Below, in pieces: positions 1 through 7,133 of a DNA stretch of 58,965 nt. The first letter of the stretch is position 1. Every line of letters starts with the position of its first letter. Source of the stretch: Acidimicrobiales bacterium (GTDB lineage Bacteria > Actinomycetota > Acidimicrobiia > Acidimicrobiales > Acidimicrobilacustridaceae); contig JALOLR010000016.1 in assembly GCA_025455885.1 (NCBI GenBank), positions 34,035-92,999 of the forward strand, read 5' to 3'. The translations under genes and the position numbers were made by a program. The notes under the pieces were generated by a model. It saw only the letters and a program-made list of their open reading frames with translations. It did not search any database and had not been told where the DNA came from.

Positions 1-1
1 C

Positions 2-331
2 CCGCACCCCCCACCTCCCGGATCGTCGCCCGCGCCCCCGCCGTTCGCCGCGCCGGTGACGCGCACCAACACGAACGCGATCGTCGCCCTGGTCCTCGGG
101 ATCGTGGGACTGACCACGTGCCAGCCACTCGGGATCGTCGCCATCTTCCTCGGGCGGGCGGCTCGTCAGGAGATCGCCCGGTCGGGCGGCACCGAGTCCG
201 GGGACGGACTGGCCCAGGCGGGGTACATCCTCGGCATCGTGAGCGCGGCGCTGCTGGCGGTCGCCGTGGTCGCCTTCGCGGTGATCCTGCTGATCGCCGT
301 CCTCACGAGCGGCTCCGCAGGCGCATCGTGA
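2..331 (+). CDS. DUF4190-type membrane protein, 5' partial
   Basis: The reading frame is open from the first bases of the window, so the gene begins upstream; an internal GTG lies at 56. The visible N-terminal part is rich in Pro and Ala, as in the cytoplasmic tails of this family. Two hydrophobic segments follow (TNAIVALVLGIVGL... and GYILGIVSAALLAVAV...), separated by a short polar loop with a GRAARQEI-like stretch. This is the usual two-helix DUF4190 layout. The family has no assigned biochemical role; an integral membrane location is the safe statement. It converges with the DCC-family gene, with a strong hairpin between them. Confidence 0.75.
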   Translation, partial: PHPPPPGSSPAPPPFAAPVTRTNTNAIVALVLGIVGLTTCQPLGIVAIFLGRAARQEIARSGGTESGDGLAQAGYILGIVSAALLAVAVVAFAVILLIAVLTSGSAGAS

Positions 332-388
332 GCGCGACCGACCGCTGTCGCGATGCCGATCCGATCCTGACGCGTCGATCGGCTGACC

Positions 389-406
389 CCGGGCGGGCTC
401 GCCCGG
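389..406. terminator. Perfect GC hairpin between convergent genes
   Basis: A 7-bp perfect stem (CCGGGCG / CGCCCGG) with a 4-base loop lies between the stop of the DUF4190 gene and the stop of the DCC-family gene. There is no T-tract, which is usual for high-GC actinobacteria, so it could serve as a bidirectional terminator. Confidence 0.5.
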
Positions 407-416
407 CGGCCGTGGT

Positions 417-791
417 TCAGACGTCCCGATCGGGGAGCGCGCAGGCGTTCAGCCCGACCATCGAGGAGAGGCGGGTGCGGTTGCGGGCCACCAGGCGGTA
501 GACCCAACCAGCCACGACCCGGATGCCGGGCGCGGCGATCACGGCGCCGATCGCCGGCCACGGACGTGACGAGAGCCGCAGCGCCTCGGCCACCCCCAGC
601 TGGGCTTCGAGGCGCCGACCGTCGGGGGTGACGACCACGACGGCCTCGGCCACCCGGGCGGTGTCCTCGGGATGGGACGCCGTCCACTCCTGCGAGGTGA
701 CCATCCGGGCCGTGCAGCCCGCCCGACGGAGGAAGCCCACGCTGGCCGAGCAGATGCCGCAGTCACCGTCGAAGACGAGGATCGGGTGCAC
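417..791 (-). CDS. DCC-family (DUF393) thiol-disulfide oxidoreductase-like protein
   Basis: A small protein of about 124 residues with the family signature FDGDCGIC near its N-terminus, that is, the D-C-x-x-C pattern that names the DCC family. The family is thought to act in thiol redox chemistry, but specific substrates are mostly unknown. I chose the GTG at 791 because the signature then lies within the first 15 residues and a CACACT hexamer sits 6 bases upstream, as at other leaderless starts here. A GTG at 854 would add 21 unconserved-looking residues. It lies just downstream of the heliorhodopsin gene on the same strand, about 100 bases away. Confidence 0.8.
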   Translation of the reverse strand: MHPILVFDGDCGICSASVGFLRRAGCTARMVTSQEWTASHPEDTARVAEAVVVVTPDGRRLEAQLGVAEALRLSSRPWPAIGAVIAAPGIRVVAGWVYRLVARNRTRLSSMVGLNACALPDRDV

Positions 792-891
792 CGTTCCAGT
801 GTGCCGGTCTCCTCCGGCGACCACACCCGGGACGGGGCGGGGATCCGCGGTCACCGGGGTCCTGTGGATCCGACCACTCCACCCACCGGGA

Positions 892-1716
892 TCAGTCGGC
901 GAGCGTGCCGAAGTAGATCTGCCACGCCAGTGCCGTCTTCGCCACCAGGCTCAACACCAGGTACACCTTCTCGCCGTACAAGTAGTCGGCGAACTTCCCC
1001 TTCCCCCGGTACTGCAGCCACTGGTTGAGCGCGAAGCAGTTGAAGAGCAGGAACAGCGTGACGTAGATGACGAACACGAACGGGGGCACGCCGTCCGTGC
1101 CGGGCTCGGCCTCGACGGTGGCCACCACCAGCGCCGTCGTGACGATGATCCAGGGGATGATCCCGGCGATGCAGCCGAACACGAACGGCCACCAGTCCAC
1201 GTCCGAGCGGTCGGTGTTCACCTTCTCCATCACCAACCCGAACAGGATCATCGAGGCGTTCACGCCGGCGATGGCGATGATGGCGTAGAGGTTGTTCACG
1301 CCGACGAGGAGCCCGATCAGCACGATCATGATCGACGCCGAGACCGAGTACTCGGCCCACCGGGCCACGTTGATCCCCCGGCGCAGGTTGGCCTCGTACC
1401 ACCCGCGGATCGACGGCGCGGCCATCAACAGGTGATCGGCGGCGGCCAGGAACAGGAAGACGGCGACGGCGATCGGGAAGCTGATCTCGAAGAAGGTGGT
1501 CGACCGGTCGAGAGAGCCGGGCGCGCCCGGTGGCCCGCTCTGGACCGTGGCGACGATCGGGATGGCGAACCCTGCGCTGATGACCAGGATGACGACGCCC
1601 TGCACCAGGTGGGCGAGGCCCACGCCGAGGTTCCAGATCCTCAGGTTGGCGAAGCGGGCGCGCTGATCCCCGTCCGACAGGCTGGTGCGGGCCGCGCGGT
1701 CCATGTGGTTCGACAT
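892..1716 (-). CDS. Heliorhodopsin (retinal-binding seven-helix photoreceptor-like protein)
   Basis: A 274-residue seven-helix membrane protein that closely matches the heliorhodopsin family as I know it from the founding member 48C12. The retinal Schiff-base Lys is K260 in helix 7 (LSLVAKTALAWQ) and the counter-ion is E122 in helix 3 (RWAEYSVSAS). His residues H36 and H95 match the cytosolic-side His pair of 48C12. The blocks GVNASMILFG and FGCIAGIIPW are also typical. Heliorhodopsins lie in the membrane with inverted topology, do not pump ions in most tests, and have slow photocycles, so a sensory or modulating role is favoured. ATG 1716 was chosen; ATGs at 1731 and 1704 are also in frame. 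The LLM oxidoreductase lies 65 bases upstream and may be co-transcribed. Confidence 0.95.
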   Translation of the reverse strand: MSNHMDRAARTSLSDGDQRARFANLRIWNLGVGLAHLVQGVVILVISAGFAIPIVATVQSGPPGAPGSLDRSTTFFEISFPIAVAVFLFLAAADHLLMAAPSIRGWYEANLRRGINVARWAEYSVSASIMIVLIGLLVGVNNLYAIIAIAGVNASMILFGLVMEKVNTDRSDVDWWPFVFGCIAGIIPWIIVTTALVVATVEAEPGTDGVPPFVFVIYVTLFLLFNCFALNQWLQYRGKGKFADYLYGEKVYLVLSLVAKTALAWQIYFGTLAD

Positions 1717-1781
1717 GCCCCACCATCCCATGCCGAGGACCGCGTTGCGGGGGTCCGCCGGCCCCTCGATCGCCGGGACGG

Positions 1782-2816
1782 TCAGTCGAAGGCGGGGATG
1801 ACCTCGTCGCCGAAGAGCCGGATCATGGCGGCGATCTCGTCGTAGGTGCCGAGGGACGCCTTCTCCGCGGCGCCGGGCAGGCCCGCCCCGAACGCGGCGT
1901 GGACGTGTTCGCAGCCGGTCAGCTCGCGGTAGCGCTGCACCTGGGCGATCACGTCGTCGGGGGCGCCGAACAGCAACCGGTCGGCGGCGATCTCGGTCGG
2001 AGGCACGCTCTCGCCGGCGTCGATGCGGGCGAAGAGCTCCTTCTCGGCGTCGTCCTCGACCGACTCCCGCCAGTGCTCCATCAGCCCGCCGACGTACTCG
2101 GGGAGGACCTCGTCCATCACCTGTGCCCGGTCGGCACCCACCCAGGCGTAGCGGCGCAGCACCCAGTCGGGGGTGGTGCCGGCGGCCTCGCAGGACGACC
2201 GGTAGACGCCCAGGCACGACAGGGCCTTGGCGAGCGACTGCACCGGTCCGCACAGCCAGGCATCGCCGAGACGGGCGGCCCGGTCGACGGCGGGATCGGC
2301 GACGCCGGCCACCCACAACGGGGGGTGCGGGTCCTGGACGGGGCGGGGGTGCACGGTGAGGTCCGGGAACGACCAGAAGCGGCCTTCGAACGACGTCTCC
2401 TCACCGGTCCAGACGAGCCGGAGGATGGTCAGGGCCTCCTCCATCCGGGCGCCGCGCTCGGTGAAGTCCGAGCCGTGCACCTGGTACTCGAGGGGCCACC
2501 AGCCGAGGCCGACGCCGAGGGAGATGCGACCGCCGGAGAGCTGGTCGATCGTGGCGACCTGCTCGGCGACCCGCACCGGGTTGTGCACCGGCAGCTGGAA
2601 GATGCCGGTGCCGACGCGGATGTCGGACGTGCGGGCCGCCACCGACGCCAGGAACGTGAGCGGATCGCTCATGTTGCCGGGCATGAAGTGGTGGTGGCCG
2701 ATCGTGACGGTGTCGTACCCGCACTCCTCGGCCAGCACCGCCAGCGCGTAGGTCTCGCGGAACGGATCCGGTCGGGAGAGGTCCTTCAGCAGCGGCAGCG
2801 ACAACGAGAACTTCAT
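1782..2816 (-). CDS. LLM-class flavin-dependent oxidoreductase
   Basis: A 344-residue luciferase-like (TIM-barrel) protein. It starts MKFSLSLPL and carries the family stretches for a barrel strand (TVTIGHHHF), the flavin-binding region (RVGTGIFQLPVHNP), the helix AEQVATIDQLSGGR and GVGLGWWPLEY. Such enzymes use FMN or coenzyme F420; the sequence alone does not decide which, though F420 use is common in actinobacteria. The substrate cannot be told. The gene is preceded by a perfect hairpin that abuts the start codon, and it sits between a phosphotransferase gene (49 bases upstream) and the heliorhodopsin gene, all on one strand. Confidence 0.9.
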   Translation of the reverse strand: MKFSLSLPLLKDLSRPDPFRETYALAVLAEECGYDTVTIGHHHFMPGNMSDPLTFLASVAARTSDIRVGTGIFQLPVHNPVRVAEQVATIDQLSGGRISLGVGLGWWPLEYQVHGSDFTERGARMEEALTILRLVWTGEETSFEGRFWSFPDLTVHPRPVQDPHPPLWVAGVADPAVDRAARLGDAWLCGPVQSLAKALSCLGVYRSSCEAAGTTPDWVLRRYAWVGADRAQVMDEVLPEYVGGLMEHWRESVEDDAEKELFARIDAGESVPPTEIAADRLLFGAPDDVIAQVQRYRELTGCEHVHAAFGAGLPGAAEKASLGTYDEIAAMIRLFGDEVIPAFD

Positions 2817-2817
2817 G

Positions 2818-2835
2818 GCCTGCAGTCAAGCAGGC
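2818..2835 (-). promoter_or_regulatory. Hairpin abutting the LLM oxidoreductase start codon
   Basis: The perfect inverted repeat GCCTGC-N6-GCAGGC ends one base before the ATG at 2816 and occupies the place where a ribosome binding site would be. No Shine-Dalgarno sequence is visible there. It could be a protein operator, a translational block or a transcript end of the upstream gene; function is inferred only. Confidence 0.4.
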
Positions 2836-2865
2836 CCGCCCGCCGGCACCGGACCCGCGTCGGGG

Positions 2866-3960
2866 TCACGCGGTCGGCGCCGGCATCTCCAGGTCCATCA
2901 GCTCGCACGTGATCTGGGTGACGGGGTTGTGGACGGCCATGGCCAGCGCGTCCGGGCCCATCGACATGGCGAACATCTCGGCGAGCTTCACCATCACGAG
3001 GCAGAAGTGGAACCCGGCCAGCTTCTCGTAGAAGTCGACGTGGGACGCGGGGCGGCCCATGAGGTCCTCCCACAGGGCGATCGTCGCCGCCCGGTCGAGC
3101 ATCCCGGGGGGGAGGGGGGCGCCGACGCCGTCGGTCGAGTAGCGCTGGAGGAACAGCCACCAGCCGAGGTCGCTCTCGGGGTTGCCGAGGGCGACCATCT
3201 CCCAGTCGAAGACCCCGATCACCTCGGTGCCGTCGAACATGAGGTTGCCGGGTCGGGCGTCGCCCCAGGCCAGGCCGAGGTGCTCGGTGTCATCGGGCCA
3301 GTTGGCCTCCAGCCAGTCCCAGGCCGGGTGGACGACGGGATGGGCCTCGCCCTTCGTGGCCCAGGCGAGGTACGAAGCGGAGTAGTTGCGGCGCTGCACG
3401 GCCCCGGTGGGGCCGTGGTGGGGCTGGTCGAGGAACGCGAGCCCGGCGGCCCGCCAGTCGACCTGTCCGACCTGGACCAGCGCGGCGACGGCGTTGCGGT
3501 GCCACTCCTCGCGTCGGGCCGGGCTCATCTCCATGACGAAGCCCTCCTGGGTGTAGGGCGGCGAGTCGCCCGGCACCTGGCCGGCGAGGCGGTCCATCAC
3601 GAAGAACGGGGCACCGAGCACCGCGGGGTCGGACTCGGCCCCGCGGGTGCGCGGCACCGGGACGTCGGTGTGCTCGCCGAGGTGGCGGATGACCTCGTAC
3701 TGGTGGACCAACAGGTCGCTCTCGGGGAAGAGCTTGTGGACCAGCGGCTGGCTGCGCAGCACCAGCGCGGCGGTCTCGCGCCGTCCGTCGGCCCCGGTCC
3801 ACGAGGCGTCGAAGAGGAAGGTCTCGTTGGAGAACCCGCTGGCCTGCGGGACGACGAGGTCGGTCACCTCGACGGGGCCGACATGGGGCATCTGCCCGGC
3901 CATCCACCTCTCGAGCACCTCGGTCACGTGCGCCGGGTCGCGTTGTCCTTCGACTGGCAT
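2866..3960 (-). CDS. Phosphotransferase (APH/ACAD10-like kinase fold)
   Basis: A 364-residue protein of the aminoglycoside-phosphotransferase superfamily. The catalytic loop reads LAWGDARPGNLMF (Asp and Asn of the HxDxxxxN-type loop, with the first His replaced by Trp-Gly as often seen in this branch), followed by VFDWEMVALGNPESDLGWW, the metal-binding DxD/E region. Near the N-terminus GFSNETFLF corresponds to the nucleotide-binding loop. This subgroup usually resembles human ACAD10/11 N-terminal domains, which phosphorylate 4-hydroxyacyl-CoAs, and is unlikely to be a true antibiotic resistance enzyme. The ATG at 3960 has a run of Gs upstream. Its start leaves about 100 bases after the bacterioferritin gene. 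Confidence 0.85.
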   Translation of the reverse strand: MPVEGQRDPAHVTEVLERWMAGQMPHVGPVEVTDLVVPQASGFSNETFLFDASWTGADGRRETAALVLRSQPLVHKLFPESDLLVHQYEVIRHLGEHTDVPVPRTRGAESDPAVLGAPFFVMDRLAGQVPGDSPPYTQEGFVMEMSPARREEWHRNAVAALVQVGQVDWRAAGLAFLDQPHHGPTGAVQRRNYSASYLAWATKGEAHPVVHPAWDWLEANWPDDTEHLGLAWGDARPGNLMFDGTEVIGVFDWEMVALGNPESDLGWWLFLQRYSTDGVGAPLPPGMLDRAATIALWEDLMGRPASHVDFYEKLAGFHFCLVMVKLAEMFAMSMGPDALAMAVHNPVTQITCELMDLEMPAPTA

Positions 3961-4006
3961 GGTCCCCCCGATCGTCGTCCGGTCCTGCCCCCTGTCGGGC
4001 GGAGCG

Positions 4007-4012
4007 ACCTTA
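4007..4012 (-). promoter_or_regulatory. Putative -10 element (TAAGGT) for the phosphotransferase
   Basis: TAAGGT on the minus strand, about 46 bases upstream of the ATG at 3960, in a GC-rich gap between two same-strand genes. It fits the TANNNT form seen before many genes here. Confidence 0.35.
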
Positions 4013-4032
4013 GGCGGGAGGGGGAACGTCCG

Positions 4033-4051
4033 GCGCCGTGAGGTGCGGCGC
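4033..4051 (-). terminator. Hairpin after the bacterioferritin gene
   Basis: A perfect 6-bp stem (GCGCCG / CGGCGC) with a 7-base loop lies 7 bases beyond the bfr stop codon and before the next gene's promoter. It probably ends the bfd-bfr transcript; no T-tract follows. Confidence 0.4.
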
Positions 4052-4058
4052 GGGAGGC

Positions 4059-4535
4059 TCAGTCGGCCTTCGCGACCTGCTGGCTCAGGTACAGCTCGGT
4101 GCCGAGCTGCTCGATCAGGCTGAGCTGCGCCTCCAGCCAGTCGGCGTGCTCCTCCTCGCCCTTCAGGATGTGCTCGAGCAGCTCCCGCGAGCCGTGGTCG
4201 TGACGGTCGGAGCACAGCTCGATGCCCCTGGTCAGGCGCTCGACGGCCTCGACCTCCACCTGGAGGGCGAGCTGGAGCTTCTCGGGGACGTCCTCGCCGA
4301 CGCGCACGGAGCCGAGGCGTTGGAGGTTGGGGACCCCGTCGAGGTAGAGGATGCGCTCGATCAGGGCCTCGGCGTCGTGCATCTCGTCGATCGACTCGTG
4401 GCGGAACTTCGCGCCGAGCCCGTCGTAGCCCCAGTTCTGCATCATCTTGGCGTCGATGAAGTACTGGTTGACCGCGGTCAGCTCAGCGGTGAGGACCTCG
4501 TTGAGGATCTCGATGACGTCGGGGTTGCCGTTCAC
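4059..4535 (-). CDS. bfr: Bacterioferritin (iron-storage, haem-binding ferritin)
   Basis: At 158 residues this is full family length. Bacterioferritins form a 24-subunit shell that oxidises Fe(II) and stores it as a mineral. Visible ligands are E18, E51, E94, E127 and H130 of the diiron ferroxidase centre and M52, the haem-b axial ligand. The usual sixth ligand, His54, is not present: the segment reads DEMHDAE, giving His53 and Asp54. The GTG at 4535 is supported by an AGGAG site 6 bases upstream and by the correct family length. The ferredoxin partner lies 31 bases upstream on the same strand, so the two are co-transcribed. Confidence 0.95.
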   Translation of the reverse strand: MNGNPDVIEILNEVLTAELTAVNQYFIDAKMMQNWGYDGLGAKFRHESIDEMHDAEALIERILYLDGVPNLQRLGSVRVGEDVPEKLQLALQVEVEAVERLTRGIELCSDRHDHGSRELLEHILKGEEEHADWLEAQLSLIEQLGTELYLSQQVAKAD

Positions 4536-4566
4536 GGTGCTCCTGTTCGGGCGGACGGGCCGCCGA

Positions 4567-4773
4567 TCAGGCGACGGCGGAAGGGGTGCGCAGCGCCGGC
4601 TCCACCGGCGTGCCGGTGCGGGCGCTGAGCAACTCTGCCAGAGCCGGGCGACATCCGCCGCACTCGGCCCCGATGCCGCACACGTCACCGAGCTCCTCGA
4701 CGTTGCAGATCCCCTCGTCGATCGCGGCGGCGACGGCGGAGTCGTTCACGTTCCGGCAGTGGCAGATGATCAC
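4567..4773 (-). CDS. bfd: Bacterioferritin-associated ferredoxin ([2Fe-2S])
   Basis: A 68-residue protein with the BFD-like [2Fe-2S] arrangement: CHC at residues 4-6 and [10 protein letters not shown] further on. Bfd docks on bacterioferritin and delivers electrons through the haem to reduce the ferric core, releasing Fe(II). The GTG at 4773 has a GAGGAAGG ribosome site about 8 bases upstream. The Ala/Pro-rich C-terminal tail of roughly 18 residues is not part of the cluster domain. The gene leads the bfd-bfr pair, so release and storage are expressed together, apparently under the DtxR-type operator just upstream. Confidence 0.9.
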   Translation of the reverse strand: MIICHCRNVNDSAVAAAIDEGICNVEELGDVCGIGAECGGCRPALAELLSARTGTPVEPALRTPSAVA

Positions 4774-4818
4774 CCGGTGCCCTTCCTCGAACGGCCCCCT
4801 CGCGGGGACCCGACGTCG

Positions 4819-4832
4819 TTAAGTATGCCTAA
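4819..4832 (-). promoter_or_regulatory. DtxR-family-like operator overlapping the bfd promoter
   Basis: The minus strand reads TTAGGCATACTTAA, two bases short of the perfect palindrome TTAGGCATGCCTAA, in an AT-rich island of an otherwise GC-rich region. It contains a -10-like CATACT about 48 bases upstream of the bfd start. Metal-responsive DtxR/IdeR/MntR repressors bind sites of this general form, and an iron- or manganese-sensing control of an iron-storage operon makes sense. It is shorter than the classic 19-base IdeR box. Confidence 0.55.
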
Positions 4833-4846
4833 CAACCTCGGTGGGG

Positions 4847-5410
4847 TCAACCCGGAGCCCGGGGCCCGGGCTCGGGTCGGGCCGCCAGCTCCCCGAGCAT
4901 CCGGGCGAGGGGGTCGTCGCCGTCCCGGCGACCCACGGCGCCGTCGTCGGGGACGGGCCACCGGGATCCCGGCGCCGGCGCCTGCACCCACTCCGTCGTG
5001 GCCACCCGCTCGGCGATGCGCCACCGCCCGTCCCGACGCTCGAAGCGGTCGACGAAGCGGAACCCGACCGTCAGGTTGCGGCGCGGGTCGGGGTCCGAGC
5101 TGCGGTGGTGGGCCACCCCGTAGGTCTCCGAGACGGCGACGTCCGCCTCCCCGGTCGGATCGGCCGACGCGAAGTCGACCAGGTGGTTGGCGACCAGGTG
5201 GAACGTGGCGTCGTAGCGACGGAGCAGCCCGCCGACCCAGGCCACGAACTCGTCGACGGTGCCCGAGAAGGTGCCGTGGGTGTCCGTGGCGTCGGGGTGG
5301 TAGCACGACCGGACGAGGTCGAGGTCGAGGCGGTCGATGCCCCGGCAGTAGCGCAGCACCACCTCCTCGATGGCGCGGACGTCGCCGAGGCGACCGTCGG
5401 GGCCGGCCAC
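4847..5410 (-). CDS. SnoaL-like/NTF2-family protein
   Basis: A 187-residue protein whose first 140 residues fit the SnoaL-like cone fold: an N-terminal helix ending in RYCRGIDRLDLD, then SCYHPDATDTHG, then FHLVANHLVDF and a C-terminal sheet with DRFERRDGRWRIAER. These features are typical of actinobacterial nuclear-transport-factor-2 family proteins, often steroid or polyketide ring isomerase-like or dehydratase-like enzymes. The last 45 residues are Pro/Gly-rich and probably disordered. It starts 3 bases after the stop of the upstream SDR, so the pair is one operon and may act on the same substrate. Confidence 0.8.
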   Translation of the reverse strand: MAGPDGRLGDVRAIEEVVLRYCRGIDRLDLDLVRSCYHPDATDTHGTFSGTVDEFVAWVGGLLRRYDATFHLVANHLVDFASADPTGEADVAVSETYGVAHHRSSDPDPRRNLTVGFRFVDRFERRDGRWRIAERVATTEWVQAPAPGSRWPVPDDGAVGRRDGDDPLARMLGELAARPEPGPRAPG

Positions 5411-5413
5411 CGC

Positions 5414-6205
5414 TCAGCCCGCCGCCGGTCGGGGCGTGGCCGGCGGGGCCGCCGACGAACCGCCGTCCACCACGACCTCGGCCCCGGAGACGTAGCTGGC
5501 CTCGGGCGAGGCGAGGTAGCAGACCACCGACGCCACCTCCGCGGCCTGCCCGGCGCGACCCAACGGGACGCCGGCGAAGCGGGCGTCGCCGAGCCCGGTG
5601 GCGTCGGGCGGGAGCATGTCGGTCTCGATGGGACCGGGCATCACCGCGTTCACGCGGATCCCCTCCGGCCCGAACTCCTGGGCGGCCACCCGGGTCAGAC
5701 CCCGCAGCGCCCACTTGGAGGCGCCGTAGGCCCCCTGCCACGCGTAGCCGTGCATCGATGCCAGGGAGACGACGTTCACGACCGCGCCGCCACCCGCCCG
5801 TCGCAGGGCCGGCAGGGCCGCCGTCATGCCGAGGAACGGCCCGAGGGTGTTCACCTCGAACGCCCGACGCAGGCCGTCCGCCGACTCGTCCTCGAGGGCG
5901 CGCCGCCAGAAGACCCCGGCGTTGTTGACGACCACGTCGAGCGATCCGAAGGTCTGCTCGGCGGTCTCGACCGCCGCCGCCCAACCGGTCTCGTCGCTCA
6001 CGTCGTGTTCGACGAAGCGCACACGCGGCCCGAGCTCCCCGGCCAGGGTCCGGCCCAGCTCGACCAGGACGTCGGTCAGCACCACCGACGCCCCTTCGTC
6101 GACGAGCCGGCGGGCGATCGCCTCACCCATCCCGCGGGCGGCGCCGGTCACGAGCGCCACCCGGCCGTCGAATCGCCCGCTCGTCTCGCTGTCGGGTCCT
6201 GGCAC
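5414..6205 (-). CDS. SDR family NAD(P)-dependent oxidoreductase
   Basis: A classical short-chain dehydrogenase of 263 residues. Visible are the cofactor loop TGAARGMG, NNAGVF, a VSLAS strand with the catalytic Ser, and YGASK giving the Tyr-x3-Lys pair, then PGPIETDM. The C-terminal extension after VDGG is short and Ala/Pro-rich. I chose the GTG at 6205 because a GGAGGAG ribosome site lies 8 bases upstream; a GTG at 6220 is the alternative and would overlap that site. The substrate is unknown, but coupling to the SnoaL-like gene hints at a lipid, sterol or polyketide-type ketone or alcohol. Confidence 0.85.
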   Translation of the reverse strand: MPGPDSETSGRFDGRVALVTGAARGMGEAIARRLVDEGASVVLTDVLVELGRTLAGELGPRVRFVEHDVSDETGWAAAVETAEQTFGSLDVVVNNAGVFWRRALEDESADGLRRAFEVNTLGPFLGMTAALPALRRAGGGAVVNVVSLASMHGYAWQGAYGASKWALRGLTRVAAQEFGPEGIRVNAVMPGPIETDMLPPDATGLGDARFAGVPLGRAGQAAEVASVVCYLASPEASYVSGAEVVVDGGSSAAPPATPRPAAG

Positions 6206-6309
6206 CTCACGCTCCTCCACCGTCGTCCCGGTCGAACCTTGACAGATCCGCGCCGGGCGCGCTCGACTGCCCGACGGCCGACGACGGGTCGCACGCGAGG
6301 GGGAGACGG

Positions 6310-7062
6310 ATGCACGCAGCAGGGGCAGTGGTCGTGACCGGGGGGGCGTCGGGGATCGGCCGGGCGAGCGCGAGGGCCGTCGCCGCCCAGGGCAGGGGGG
6401 TCGTGCTCTGGGACCTCGACGGTGACACGGCCGTCGCCGAGGCCGCCGCCATCGCCGGGGAGCTCGGTGTCGAGGCCCACGGCGCCGCGGTCGACGTCAC
6501 CGACGCCTCGTCCTTCGCGGCCGCCATCGACGACGCGCGGCGCGTCGTCGGACCGATGGGCGGGCTCGTGCACGCCGCCGGCGTGGTCCGCGCCGAGAAC
6601 CTCGGTCAGCTCGACGACGGGCTCTGGGACGCCGTGCTCGACGTCAACCTCAGGGCCTTCCCCCTGCTCGTGCAGGCCCTGCTGCCCGAGCTGCGCTCGG
6701 TGTCCGGCGCGGCCGTCGTCGGCATCGCCTCGATCGAGGGCTGGATCGGCAACGCGGCCATCCCCGCGTACTGCGCTTCCAAGGCCGGGGTGCTCGGGGC
6801 GGTGCGCTCGATGGCCCACCAGCTCGGCCCCGAGGGGATCCGGGTGAACGCCGTCTGCCCCGGGTACATCGAGACCCCGATGCTCCAGGTCGCCCTCGAC
6901 ATCCCCGAGGTCCACGAGGAGTTCCGGCGCTCGTCGGTGCTCGGCAGGGTGGGTCGACCCGAGGAGATCGGCGCACCCGTGGCGTTCCTGCTCTCGGACG
7001 CGGCATCGTTCATCACCGGGGCCTCGATCGTCGTCGACGGCGGCGTCACCGCCGTGGACTGA
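6310..7062 (+). CDS. SDR family NAD(P)-dependent oxidoreductase
   Basis: A 250-residue classical SDR. The glycine-rich motif TGGASGIGRA lies at residues 10-19, followed by DLDG (acidic end of strand 2, favouring NAD), HAAGVV, a catalytic Ser in IASIEG and YCASKAG with Tyr-x3-Lys, then CPGYIETPM and the C-terminal VVDGG. This is the complete active site of an FabG-like alcohol/ketone dehydrogenase. A GGGGGAG site precedes the ATG. It runs opposite to the other SDR at 5414-6205, and the two share a short intergenic region of about 100 bases. Confidence 0.85.
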   Translation: MHAAGAVVVTGGASGIGRASARAVAAQGRGVVLWDLDGDTAVAEAAAIAGELGVEAHGAAVDVTDASSFAAAIDDARRVVGPMGGLVHAAGVVRAENLGQLDDGLWDAVLDVNLRAFPLLVQALLPELRSVSGAAVVGIASIEGWIGNAAIPAYCASKAGVLGAVRSMAHQLGPEGIRVNAVCPGYIETPMLQVALDIPEVHEEFRRSSVLGRVGRPEEIGAPVAFLLSDAASFITGASIVVDGGVTAVD

Positions 7063-7070
7063 GGCCCCAC

Positions 7071-7092
7071 ACCGGCCGACGCGCCGGCCGGT
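7071..7092. terminator. Hairpin between convergent SDR and ctaG genes
   Basis: A perfect 7-bp stem (ACCGGCC / GGCCGGT) with an 8-base loop lies 8 bases after the SDR stop. It is followed by a run of ten Gs at 7106-7115. It can act for either convergent gene. Confidence 0.45.
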
Positions 7093-7133
7093 CCGACCCG
7101 GGCCCGGGGGGGGGGCGGTGGTTGCGGTGGCCG

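Noticed and set aside
523-1845. Long open frame on the plus strand across the DCC and heliorhodopsin genes
   Set aside because: It is the antisense shadow of clear minus-strand genes; its product is a low-complexity Arg/Gly/Asp-rich string, as very GC-rich codons give.
4814-4833. Classic 19-base IdeR box before bfd
   Set aside because: The half-sites are separated by 4 bases, not 9; it is recorded as a shorter DtxR-family-like site instead.
7106-7115. Ten-G run as a frameshift site
   Set aside because: It lies between two convergent genes and interrupts neither.
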